64,000 bases of DNA from Gnetum montanum (taxonomy: Eukaryota; Streptophyta; Gnetopsida; Gnetales; Gnetaceae): assembly GCA_015680685.1 (NCBI GenBank), contig MNCI01003605.1, positions 40,902-104,901 on the forward strand, given 5' to 3'. Positions within the stretch are counted from its first letter, which is position 1; each line of letters starts with the position of its first letter. Shown here in pieces: positions 24,482-35,818 of this stretch. Made by a program: the position numbers and the translations under genes. Below the pieces are notes generated by a model that was not told the DNA's origin, ran no database searches, and saw only the letters and a list, made by a program, of their open reading frames with translations.

Positions 24482-26340
24482 TGAAACACCACAAAAAATT
24501 TTGGCTAACACTTGTAGACAGAAATTAAGCTAAGTCACGTTGGTCCTCAGCTTGACCAAGCTTGAAAGCCTCAAAAATAGCATCAAACGAAGTCAAAGAA
24601 AACAAGTAAAAGTTCCCTGGGACACACAAAAGACTACGATGACATCTGGCATCAAACTTGGCAAATCTTGAGCTCAAAATACTTGGTTTTCACTAAGTAT
24701 GCATCCTGTACGCTCGCCTACACATGCCAGAGTAAGGCCCAGCGTACAGCAACTTTCGAGGCTCAAAAAGTCATCAAAACATGCTAAAGTGGAGCGTCTG
24801 GACCCCCCAGGACCTTCCCAAGGGTCCCTAGTAGGTCTCAGGCACTTGAAAATCAAATTTTGGGCTCCAAATGATGGTCTTTCATTCTTGTACACCCAGC
24901 GTAAGGCCCAGCGTACATCAACTTTTAGGGCTCAAAAACTCATCAAAACATGCTAAAGTAAAGCGTCTGGACCCCCCAGGACCTTTCCCAGGTCCCCAAT
25001 AGGTCTCAGGTACTTGAAAATCGAATTTTGGGCTCCAAATGATGGTTTTTCATTCCTGTACGCCCATGGTGCAGCCAGCGTAGAGAGATTTTTGGGCCCC
25101 AGAAATGAGTCAGAACATGCTAGAATTGAGCATTTGGACCCCCCAAGACCTTTCCCAGGGTCCCCAGTAGGTCTGAGGTACTTCAAAATCAAATTTTGGG
25201 CTCCAAATGATGGTCTTTCATTCCTATACGCCCAGGGTGTAGCCAGCGTAGAGAGACTTTCGGGCCCCAGAAATGAGTTAGAACATGCTAGAACTGAGGT
25301 TCTGGACCCCCCAGGACCTTTCCCATGGTCTCCAATAGGTCTCAAGTAGTTTAAAATCAAATTTTTGGCTTGAAATGATGGTCTTTCATTCCTGTACGCC
25401 CAAAGTATACGCCCAGGGTGCAGCCAGCGTAGAGAGACTTTCGGGCCCCAAAAATGAGTTAGAACATGCCAAAACTAAACATCTGGACCCCCTAGGACCT
25501 TCCCCAGGGTCCCCAGTAGGTCTTAAGCACCCAAAAATCAATTTTTGACCTTAAAATGAAGCATTTTCATGTGTATACGTTGGGTACATTTTTGGCTTAC
25601 GTTGGCATGCTATACGCTTACGCTGGCATCCTCTACACTTACGCTGGCATCATGTACGTTGGCATCCTGTACGCTGGCATGCTGTACGCTAGATAGTTGT
25701 AATTTTCTTTCACACCCGGTCAACGCGCCACGTGTCCCCCAACCCGAGTCTAACGTCAAAACCTGTATAAAAGCCCAAATTTTTAGAAGATTAAAGGGGT
25801 CGGTCGGCAAATATCCCAAAGCAGACCAGAGACATTTACACTGCGCACCAGAGCTAAAACCCACTTACACTGGAAAAGCCCTGTACGCCGTGCACACAGT
25901 CTCTACGCTCCGCCTACCGCGCGAACCAGCTGAGTCATCCCTACATCCACTGAGGCTTTTCGTCCGCCTTGTGTTCCATCACAACTACATTAGATCGGTG
26001 CACTATACTTTGACTCTGTAACACCATTGTTTACAGTTTATGCTAATTTCTTGCATGTATTTCTATTTACACTCATTTACATTTATGCCCTGTCTGCATC
26101 TGTTACACTGTTTATGCTCTCGTTTACGCCCGTTACGCCATTTACGCATAACCCAGTGTGTCGCACTTCGGCATACGTGCGGGTAAATCCTTGTCTGATC
26201 CGCGTGTGGACCACCCAAGGTACTCTACCTTCGTGCATTCCAGCTTGTCCTCAGGCGAAGGTAGGGTCTTCTGTGCACACCCTACGATCCCACGGTCTCT
26301 GTTTCCTTCCAGCCGGGGACCGATGATTTCAGGCGGTACA
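24482..26340 (+). repeat. Element B 3' LTR (1859 bp)
   Basis: Same termini as the 5' LTR. Head 24482-24691 and tail 25569-26340 match the 5' copy without net length change. About five ~180 bp units lie between (about 24701-25565). TATAAAAG is at 25766-25773. By eye the non-array parts agree at well over nine of ten positions, with C/T and G/A changes dominating. Confidence 0.95.
24701..25565. repeat. ~180 bp tandem array, about 5 copies, in B 3' LTR
   Basis: Five occurrences of the GGACCTT..CCAGGGTCC block (near 24806, 24979, 25147, 25316, 25495), with the same companion motifs as the 5' array. Confidence 0.93.
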
Positions 26341-26345
26341 ACCAT

Positions 26346-27857
26346 CCTAAGGGATGTTGCCCAATTATCTCACATCTGCAGGAGTCTAGGGTGTATGCAT
26401 TAAATCCAAGACTTAATCAACGGCAAACACCCCGAAGGTTACCTTACCCACAAGGTAACCCAAGGCAGTTCCACCAACCCTTGACATATTAGCCAAGTGG
26501 AATGCCTCCACAACCCATTGGACAACACCAGCAGTGGCAATACCCAGAGTCATGGGGGATGCCACCGCCAACACATCAATACCCTTATCGGCAGCCTGAT
26601 CCTTACGGTTATTATGTGCAGTAGCCAGTTTCTCTAGGTGACTCTATGGATCACACTACCCCCCAACGTCACTACCAAGCATGGGAGTACTTTAGAAGGA
26701 CTCCTTCTCCTCCGGAAGATATCTCACATTCCGTCCATCCTCTAACTCCACCCGCACCTCTTCCTCCTTTAGTTCCCATACAACCTGTTCCAACAATGTA
26801 GGGGCAATTGCCTATCCAACCGTAGCAATGTAACGCTGTGAGAGCTGTAAATATTCAGAGTGTAAATATCCAACCAGGTACTAGTTCTGGCAACAACTGT
26901 ACAAAGAAAAGATCTTTTTTTAGAACTAGGAGCCTAGACAAACTCTAGCAACAACAAGCGAATGGGTACATGTATAGGCCTCTAACCACTAACGCTTCAG
27001 AGAACTCTTCAGTCCAAAGGAGTGTGACGCATACGGTTATGTTAACACATACTGTAACTGACTGGATCAAGGTAGGTCACCTTCCCAGGAAACTAACTGA
27101 CCCTGGGAGTCCCTTTATTTATTTGCAAATCACTGGAAATGCACCACATCTAGCTCTTCTTGACTTTGGTTCCGGAGTCAACTTAATTTCACAAAAGATG
27201 TATCACACCTGGAACCTGCCACAACTTAAGAAGAGTAATATCCAACTAGAGCTAGCAAACCAATCCATCACCATTCCCTTGAGATTGGTGGAGGATGTTA
27301 TTACCACTGTGTGTGGTTGGTCTTACCTAGCTGACTTTCTGGTGATCGAAGTGAACAACAACGAAGGGGACTTCCCAATTATAATGGGAAGGGCATGGCT
27401 AAGTACAGTAGATGCATGCCTTAGGATCCGCGATCTTTCCTTGGAAATCTCTAAGATAAACATATGTGGAAAGATCAAGAAGAGGATAGTTCCATGCATC
27501 ACATACAGTAATTCATCGGGTGATGACATGGAGGAAATGTCTCCATGTAACAGGTGTGCCCAAGAAACTTTGCAACAAAGATGCTTGTATGTAGCAACCA
27601 CACAAGAAGTAGTAGACACCCCGTGGTTGATAGCTACTCGTAGGAGCAGAAAAATATGCATGGAACGAACTGAGGAAACTCATGCCAATAACCGTGGCAT
27701 AGACGCATTAGAACATGAGCGTCACCAACTTCCATCCCTCAACTTAAGATCATCAATTGGGAGAAGTTGGGCACTTCTTAGAAATTCAAATAGACACTCA
27801 CTATTTTGGATCTCTCCCTTACAACTCAGTCATGGGGGAGATGGCCACCTATGCTAA
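26346..27857 (+). pseudogene. Element A gag C-terminus and protease
   Basis: This continues the gag frame broken at 14595. It completes the zinc knuckle (PKGC), then a Pro/Gln/Tyr-rich tail (about 26480-26820), then an aspartic protease. The protease shows DWIKVGHLPRKLTDPGSPFI, the active site LLDFGSGVNLI (D at 27162, a DFG variant of D[ST]G) and FPIIMGRAWL. In-frame TAG codons are at 26490, 26622, 26799, 26823 and 26946; the span from 26970 to 27857 is open. Near 27720-27810 the text changes from sequence matching the C/D protease-RT linker to sequence matching C downstream of integrase, so RT-RH-INT were deleted there. Confidence 0.85.
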
Positions 27858-29795
27858 CCATATGGGGCCCTTAGTTCTTTTTCATTTTTTGTTTTACACA
27901 TTTTTGTTTTACAAGTTTTTGTTTTTCAACGTTTTTGTCTTACACATTTTTGTTTTACACTTTCTTTTAACTTTTCTTGTTTTTGTTTTACACCATCGTT
28001 ATACTTTTCTATTTTGTGTGTGTGTGTGTGTCATCCATCCTGTAAGTTTATCATCCAATAAGTGTTCAGGCCGATGGGATGAACTATTTTTCATTAATTG
28101 CTAATGTTTAGTTTTTACCTTTAAGTTACATTGTTGATACTAAGGTATGTTGCTTTTGATATGCCAGGAAATGAGATCACTTCATCCATCCATCCATCAA
28201 GTTTATGGTTTCCCTTAGCTTGGAAATGTACAGTTCCCTTCCAATAAGAACTTTAACGAACCGATGACTGTGTATTTCTCAAACTAAGGAAGGACTCAAG
28301 GATTGCAAAGGGTGTGACTTCAATGGAACTTGATGCTTTTTTGTTGATCATTCTCTTGGGTGCTTGGATGTTTTCTTCTTGAGTTTTCTTACCATTCCAA
28401 TGTTACCCAATAATCGAAAGCTGAGGCAATAAAAATAAATAAGTCTTTGCATGGTATGGTCCCCACGCATAAAAACACAAAACACAAAAAAAAACCCAAA
28501 GTGAGGATTCAAAGCACATCCCTTAGACAAAATAAAAATTTGGGCTGCAAGCACTGGTTATGGAACCAAAGTGTTCCCTCTAACTAAGGTCCTTCTCGCT
28601 TCCCATTCTCTCCTTTGTTTCATCGGAATGGTGGTGGCTCTTTGAAGATGCATCCTTATTATCCAAGTGGATGGTTTAACCAAATGCATTGATGTGAAGT
28701 CACTGGAAGTGGTTGGTTTGAGCTGGAGTTGGAATGAGATTTGCCAAGTTGCATTAATCATAAAACACACAAGGGGTTGTACACCACCTTGTCCTTGGGA
28801 TTACATTCCACTTCTCTTCTTTCCATCCTTTTCTCCATTGTTCACCTCATTGCCAGTTATATCATTAGTGTATATATTTTGGTTGATGCTTTGTTTTCTT
28901 TTTGGTAAATTCTAGCGGTTAAGACTTTAACTCTTGTTCCAATGGACATTCCCAGAGCCTACGGACTCTTTGAATGTGGGATTGTCAGGGCATTAAGGGC
29001 ATGGGACTGCTTTGGGGAGGACCCACTGACATTCCTATTTGGAACATTAGTTAACTTCTTTTCATTAACATTTTGCAATTAATTTTATTTTGTTTATTTC
29101 CATCTTGACATCCATTTCACTGATGCCATAGTTGTCCCTTTTTACCTAATCTTTCTTACTCTTTTTTCTTTCTCCATTCTAACGCTACCGGAGGTTTGCG
29201 ATTAGTCATGGGGGTATAGGGCCTGATTTTTTGATTTTTCTCCTAAGCCCCGGATTTTTTCATTTCTATTCCTAACCCCTACACCTTCAGTAGTCATCAT
29301 CTATATCTTCCCAGGTCCATATCAGCCATACCACAACTTAGCCAATGGATTTACACTGAAGAAAGGTATTATTTACTTAATGATTCAATTACCCTTGCTA
29401 ATATATGATTGTGTTGTATGTGCAAATGGCAATCATACAACAACGAAATGGATCTAGAGAAACCACTTGGAATGGAGCAGTGCTGAAGTAGCTATGCAAG
29501 GAGCAAGATTGATAATGTGCTTACGGATGGACAACGGAAGGTGCAATCTAGGCGTTGGCAGCAACAAGACTCTTCTCTCTTCTTCTCTTCTATTCTCTCT
29601 CGTCTTTTCTCTTAGCTGCCAAGTGTGGCCTGATGTCATTGTAATAAGGTGTTCACCCTTATTGTCATGAACACCAATTGTGTTAAGTCTTGTAATAATG
29701 AACCGTTCACATGTCATTCCATTAGTCCCATTTTCCCTAGTAATCCCATACCTACCTGATATTATTGTAAGAAACTCGAGGATGAGTTTTCATTT
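27858..29795 (+). other. Element A 3' non-coding region
   Basis: The left part is T-rich, with repeated TTTTTGTTTTACAC and a (TG)n run at 28015-28030. 28430-28570 aligns in reverse with 41140-41250 of C (AAAGCACATCCCTTAGACAAAATAAA core), confirming it is post-integrase spacer. No third ORF like that of C and D is present. A second copy of the polypurine motif lies at 29202-29217. Confidence 0.65.
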
Positions 29796-29808
29796 AGTCA
29801 TGGGGGTA
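29796..29808 (+). other. Polypurine tract of A
   Basis: AGTCATGGGGGTA abuts the 3' LTR start. The same motif, degraded, abuts the 3' LTRs of C (36766) and D (48748) on the other strand. Confidence 0.8.
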
Positions 29809-30752
29809 TGATGAGATGCGAATTGCACAGGCCGCGATATCGCGTCCGACGCAATATCGCATCCCCTGCGATATCACGTACGCAATATCACAGTCAACCG
29901 CCATATCTATAAATAAGAGGTAGCACTCCCCTCATTTCTCATCCTAGGTGTAAAGTAGCGAAGCTCTGGCGGATTGATCACCCCAGAGATAGAATATTTT
30001 GCATGTGCTCAGAGTAGGAATCCCCCAAGTAAACAGTTCTTTATTCAAGCAGCTTTGTACTTAAATGCAAGTTGTGTATGGAAATAAAGATGAGCTTTGT
30101 GGATAAACCTTGCAGTGCATGGATAGGTTTAATTAATGTTCTTTACTACTCTCCTAGTGACGCGGCATGAGTACGACTTGGTTACGAGCATTGACGAACG
30201 TGTACAGCTAGCCAAGGAATCGGCTACTCATCACGAATAGATTCTCTCAACCCTTTTCTCCTAGAGTGTGGGACAAGTATGAATTGATTATGAGCATCTA
30301 CAGATGTGTATGGCTAGTCAAGGAATCGACTGCTTGTCACACATAGGTTAGTTAAGTGCCTTAGTACGACCTCTTTGAGCACGTGCGTTACGTGTGGTGA
30401 TCCCAATAACGATTAGCATTTGGTAGCCACAGTTGCACAGTTCAGGGTGTGTACGGTAAGTGGGAATGGATGCTGATGCTAGGACTTAGTGCTGTAGTCA
30501 GAGTTAGTTAGTTTCTCAACCCTTCATCCTCATAGCTTAGGAGATAAACTGAAAAATACCAAAAAAATCATATACCTCAGACTTGCTTAACCATACACCA
30601 TGACACATACAAGCAAGCCTGGGAAGACAACGAATGATTAACCCCAAGTGTTTCTTGTGGCGTTAAGGCATTTAGTCTATGGAGTTCGAACGGATCGTGC
30701 GTACACGCTCGTATTCGTATGGTTGAGTGTAGGGGTACCTCACCACTCATCA
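29809..30752 (+). repeat. Element A 3' LTR (944 bp)
   Basis: TGATGAG...CTCATCA. U3 carries four GATATC-type palindromic units (CGCGATATCGCG at 29833-29844, then 29851-29860, 29868-29879, 29881-29892) before TATAAAT at 29908-29914. The target duplication follows at 30753-30757. Confidence 0.95.
29833..29914 (+). promoter_or_regulatory. U3 palindrome cluster and TATA box of A
   Basis: Four near-palindromic 10-12 bp units with core ATATC (first one perfect), spaced 13-18 bp, end 16 bp before the TATA box. The 5' LTR has three units. Their position suggests protein-binding sites or a hairpin, which is inference. Confidence 0.55.
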
Positions 30753-33249
30753 ATCAATAATACCATAAGTTTGTTATGAAGCTTTGAAATTTTGAATCCT
30801 ATTTTAGTGTCTTTGAATAATTTCTGAGATAACTGTGAACCCATACTTGAAGTATTCTTTAGCAAAGTTGCATTTGTTTAATGAAAAGTAGCATAAAATG
30901 GCATGATTGGATAACTAATTATGGATTTAGTTTTTGTTGGGTTAGTAGATTCTTGAACCCACTAGCATGACCTTTGCTAGTGATGTTAGAATGGCATATC
31001 CATAGTTCAACTAGACAAAATGGTTAGCTATGCATGTTGTAGCATCTCACGAGAGAGGCCAACAATTCATGGAAAATGAAGTAGAAGTATTTGTAGCTTT
31101 GAGGAAATTTGTGAATGATAAATTTCCTCTCATCAATCATTTTGGGAACACCAAGTTACATCATAATGCATCATCCTATTATCTAAGTTTTAGCCTAGTT
31201 TTCTTTTGTTGGTTTCAACTTTCAAGGTGATTTAATTAACTTGAAACTTTGCAAATTCCATTTTTAGAATCCAAACATTTGGGATGAAGAACTGTAAAAT
31301 TTACTTCATTTAGGAGCTACTGCCAACATTAATGCATACTTTCCTACATAATATTTTCATGGTAAAATTAGTAATACATGACTTGCTTAATTGAGACCTT
31401 ACAATATTTAAGATCATGCAATTATGTTCCTTGAATATTATAATTGCTAAACTAGAGCTTTTTCATTGATTCTTATGTAGGCTCATTTCCCACCACAAAT
31501 GCAAATATTTAACTAGGGGCAATCTTCATTGGAGGTGGTGAAAGTAGTTTTTCAATTTGATAAATTTCGAGCTACCTAGCCAACAGTAAATGTCATAGTA
31601 GCATCCAGGTTTTTCTAATTTTTTTATCCAATTTCATTTATCCTAAGGAATATCCAATAGTAAAAAGATCATGGCTATCGATCCTTTAAATCCAAGATAA
31701 TATGGTGATGGAGAATTCTACAAATAATCAAAGAATCCGTGATTTATCACCTCCTAACATTGGAGGTGATTATAAATCATACAACATTTAAGAAATATTA
31801 TTTTTAATTTTTAATTTGAAACTTTAATATACTATTTATTGTAAATATTTGCTAAGGATAATAAAAGAAACTCCAAGCAATTTTCATTCAATTTTAAGGT
31901 AAGAATCAATAAAATTAAATATGTTCAAAGTTGTTACACAATTGTATATAGCAAAAATTTGTTGAATCAAGTATGACTTTTATTTGAATTATCATGATTT
32001 TTTAATTTATGATTTTTTAAAAGCCATCCAAATTTTCAAAACATTCATTTTCACTTTATCACATTTTTTCCTATTGCACATGGCCTTATATATTAATTAA
32101 GGGACTTTAGGATAGATAGTTACAATCATTTAGACCATAGTTTTCTAATTTAGTGATAAATCACTAATTTAACAATTAGTGGCCAGATTAGAAATTTCTA
32201 CCCCCAACCTAAATTGACTCATCATGACTTTCATAATAAAACTTAATTTTAGAAAGAAATTAAAATATTTAGGGTCATTTTATGTAGCTTTTAAATATAA
32301 TTTGGCCTGACTTGCAAATTTATCATGATTCTTGAAACATGTTGATTCAACCTATTTCCTAGCTATTTACACATTACTTTAAACTTATCCAATCCTGCAA
32401 AACACTCACTCACTTCCAACTTATCTTAAAGTTATTATTAAATATGTTAAAATTTTTTACACAATTGTATATAGAAAAAATCTGCTAAATCAAGCATGAT
32501 TTTTACTTGAATTATCATGATTTTTTAATTTATGATTATTTCAAAGCCATCTAAATTTGCAAAACGCTCATTTCCACTTTATCACATAGTTCCTATTGCT
32601 CATAGTCTCATATATTAATGAAGAATAATAAGATATAGGAAAAAAGTTTAATAAGAATAATTTATTTTTACCCTATTCAACAATGTTGCTACCAGCAAGG
32701 ATAGTGCAAGCCTTGAATCCTAACATGGCAAACTTGAGTGTTAAGCCATGTGGGTTGATTGATGGATTCCAAAGTCTACAGGGTATGGCTACATTACTTT
32801 ATTTTTTATCTTTAATGAGTTTCTTCTTCACTTTCAAATATGGGCATGTTGATTTGGCATAGAAGGGGGACCTCCTTTTCATTTTGAAGAGGGTTAAAAA
32901 CTTTAATTTTAGGCTTATGGCTTAAAGGTTGCAGCAAAGGCTATTTCTCCTCTCTCTTGCTCCTATCCTACGATTGGCTAATCAAGTTTTGGACATTATA
33001 ACTTTTATTTTAAGATTATTTCTATTATTAATATCATGATTATGTTGGCTAGGTTTTATAAAATTAGAAGAATATGCTAAAAGTGCAATGGCTACCATTA
33101 AGGTGTCTGGGGTTGGAGAAGACTTTAAATAGTTCTATTAATATTTTAACAACTCGAAAATTTATAACTATGTCCTTTATAATGCTAATTGATAACATAA
33201 AAACTTAAAAAAATAATTAAATTCTACTCATAGCCCATGAAACTGCTCC
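30753..33249. other. Unassigned AT-rich spacer right of A
   Basis: 30753-30757 is the right target duplication of A. Beyond it no gene is recognised. Short open blocks near 31020-31150 and 32686-32787 (the latter followed by GGTATG, a possible splice donor) look slightly exon-like but match nothing I know. A direct duplication is listed separately. Confidence 0.45.
31914..32622. repeat. Local direct duplication (~187 bp, offset 523 bp)
   Basis: 31914-32100 and 32437-32622 align along their length: ATTAAATATGTT start, TACACAATTGTATATAG, ATCATGATTTTTTAATTTATG, and CATATATTAAT near the end. Intervening sequence (32101-32436) is not repeated. Confidence 0.8.
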
Positions 33250-33682
33250 ACTAGCTTAGATATATATATATATATCAATTGGTTGAGATGATTTTAAAGA
33301 AGAAGATGTTAATCAAGCCTAACTACTGGATGAGGTAACAAGATAACTAAAAATGGAATTACTCATCTATCCTTTATTTCTCTACCACCTACCCTATTTA
33401 GTTTTACCCTCTCAATCAAGTTTGATTTGTCTTTGTTTGTTCATGGCGTTTCTGAGAAATAAATCTCTTGCATAAATAATGCTCAAAAATGCAATGAACA
33501 AACAAAGATAGATTAAACTTGACTGAGAGGGTAAAACTAAATTGGGTAAGTGGTAGAGAAATAGAGAAGGGATGAGTGATTTTGTTTTTAGTTATCTTGT
33601 TACCTCATCCAATAGTCAGGCTTGGTTAACACCTTCTTCTTTAAAATCATCTCAACCAATTGATATCTATATATAAGCTAGT
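33250..33682. mobile_element. Foldback / MITE-like element (433 bp)
   Basis: The left arm (33250 to about 33445) reappears as the reverse complement in the right arm (about 33490-33682). Shared blocks include TATCAATTGGTTGAGATGAT, GGATGAGGTAACAAGATAAC and TTAGTTTTACCCTCTCA. The spacer is ~45 bp. No transposase and no clear target duplication are visible. The transcript would form one long hairpin. Confidence 0.85.
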
Positions 33683-35813
33683 TTACCCCAGCACACTCCT
33701 TAATTCAAATAATTAACATCTTAATTAATTAATGTGTATTCCATGCTTTCATTTGACTTTTGCCTATAGCCCTATCACCAGTAGAAGTAGTAACATCATC
33801 GTGATGAACCCTACTATAGAAACTAAAGTTCCTCCTACCATTGTTGCTATTCTTGTTTGCTAATTCTGTTGCTCCTGTCATTGTTGTTACTTTACATGTA
33901 GGGATTTATTGGTTTTGGGTTGCCAAATTCAGAACTTTGTTCACTTATCCATGACCTAAATTTGTTTTTCTTTGGTCTCCTTTTGGTTCATTGGATAAAA
34001 AATGCAGTACATTTATCTTACTACATAGTAGCCTTGGTTAATGAGAGATTCTTTTGGGGGTTAGAATATCTATAGACTTTTTAGAATACCACATAAGATT
34101 CAATATAGAAAATTTTTCATCCTTCTAGGACATAAGATTCAATACAGTAAAGTTTTCATATTTCTATCAACTTGAAACTTGCAATGAATGTACAAATAAA
34201 TTTTAGGAAGAATGAGATGAATAATAGAAAGTGCAAGAATGCCTTTATGTATAATGTTACTCTATATCACTTTAGTATCTTATAATGTCACTTTATATCA
34301 CCTTATAGTGTATCTAGATGATGAAACATTAAATCATGATGATAAATGCTTAATATAAAAAATAATAAATATTTTAAGCATGATTTTATTAATTTCAATT
34401 TTTTTTGATAATAGCTTTTTATTTTTAAAGGATAAGTTCATTCTTACTTTAGACATATAACAACTTTTAATAAGTTAAAGGAAGTTTTTCCTTTTTTTTA
34501 TTCAATTTCTCTTTAATTTATATAACATCTTTTCATTAGTTAATAGTTTTTTAAAAATTTAATAATACTTAAGGCTCAATGCTTATTCTACCAAGTGGGG
34601 TCTTAGAGGGTCAATAAATGAACAAGGAAAGTAGAAACTACTTGATACTACTCAATGTTTAGGAAGTCAAAAAAATAGTCATGCTCATAAGTTAAGTTAC
34701 TTGTTATTTTACTTGGTCATGTCGATGTGTTGGTAATTAGTCAAATATGAGTCAAAATTCAAAGAATAAATTATGATTTGATTTTTTATACCTTTAACAA
34801 TAAAATTTATATATTCCAATATGAAAAGAATCCCATCTCTTATAACATTAGTCTTTAGCCACTAAATTGATAATTTTATAATATAATACTACTGTGTTGC
34901 ATGAAAAAATAAATAAAATCACAAAACAGTTAATAGTGTGACCTTAGCTCATAATGAGATGGTTAATCCACATGCCTTTCATATTACAATTGTTATGTTT
35001 TAAACTTGTTATCTCACAATGTTTTGTCCCTTTTACAAATTGTATTTGAGATACACACACACACATGCTATCTACAAATTGTATTGTAAAACTCTTGAAT
35101 TGAAACCTACAATAGATGGATTTGATTCTCATGGGTAATATTGAGTTATCAAATAATACTTTGACTAAATATCTTAGAGTGTACCTATATTACATTTAAA
35201 ATATTTTAAATACATTATGGAAGAAAATGAAAGGAAAACTAAAAGAGAAATGTATGGTAAAAATAAGAAAATAGAATTGTACTGAGTTCAAAACTTAAGA
35301 GTTGAATAGTAGTAATCATAATTAATTATTTATAGATTCTTTTTAGTTTTGAATGATGAAGGGAATTTCTTAATCAAACTGAACTTTGTATTTTTAAATT
35401 CATTAAAATAACTCATCCAACTCCATGTATTTCTAGAAGTTTTGGACTTCAAAGTAATACAAGATTATTTTAATGTATTTCCATCTCAAAGCTCTTTTTC
35501 TTTTTTCAAAGCACAAAGTAAGATAAGATTATATTAGTAAGATGTTTTTTCAAACATATAGTATGCTTCTTAGTTAACATAGGGTGTTGGCTTCCTTTGG
35601 GTGAAGAGGGTATAAACCAAACAAGCAAGCTCTAGATTGCATCATGAACTAACTAAAAAAGTTTAAATTGAAGACCATCATTTTCTTTAACTCAACAACT
35701 TAAAAGTTTGAAAAGATTCGGTGCTTTAACATACACTTTTTACTTTCTTCTTACATCCTTTACTTTAATGTGCTTTCCATGACCATTGTAATATGAGGCC
35801 TATAGATAAAATA
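33683..35813. other. Unassigned AT-rich spacer left of element C
   Basis: No gene recognised. It includes an (AC)6 run at 35053-35064 and a weak tRNA-like string (TAGCTCATAATGAGATGG) near 34946 that could be a SINE remnant. 35814-35818 (CGATT) would be the target duplication of the C/D complex, but its partner is not found because D's outer end is lost. Confidence 0.4.
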
Positions 35814-35818
35814 CGATT

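Larger units (their letters stand above)
14596..26340 (+). mobile_element. Element B: nested non-autonomous gag-PR LTR element with unequal LTRs
   Basis: Both LTRs begin TGAAACACCAC and end in GTACA. An exact target duplication ACCAT flanks the element (14591-14595, 26341-26345). The LTRs are 4579 bp (5') and 1859 bp (3'). Heads (209 bp to a shared CACTAAGTATGC) and tails (772 bp) have equal length; the 2720 bp difference lies entirely in a ~180 bp tandem array. A primer site, gag, protease and a polypurine tract are present. No RT, RNase H or integrase is seen in the 5.3 kb interior. It was inserted after A, in A's zinc-knuckle codons. Confidence 0.95.
11689..30752 (+). mobile_element. Element A: gypsy-type LTR retrotransposon hosting nested B
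   Basis: LTRs at 11689-12617 and 29809-30752 both begin TGATGAG and end CTCATCA. They are flanked by an exact 5 bp target duplication ATCAA (11684-11688 and 30753-30757). A tRNA-Asp-type primer site follows the 5' LTR and a polypurine tract precedes the 3' LTR. Without nested B and its duplication the element is ~7.3 kb. It encodes gag and protease in one broken frame but no RT, RNase H or integrase. The LTRs agree at roughly nine of ten positions, mostly transitions, so the insertion is old. It is related to C, D and F. Confidence 0.95.
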
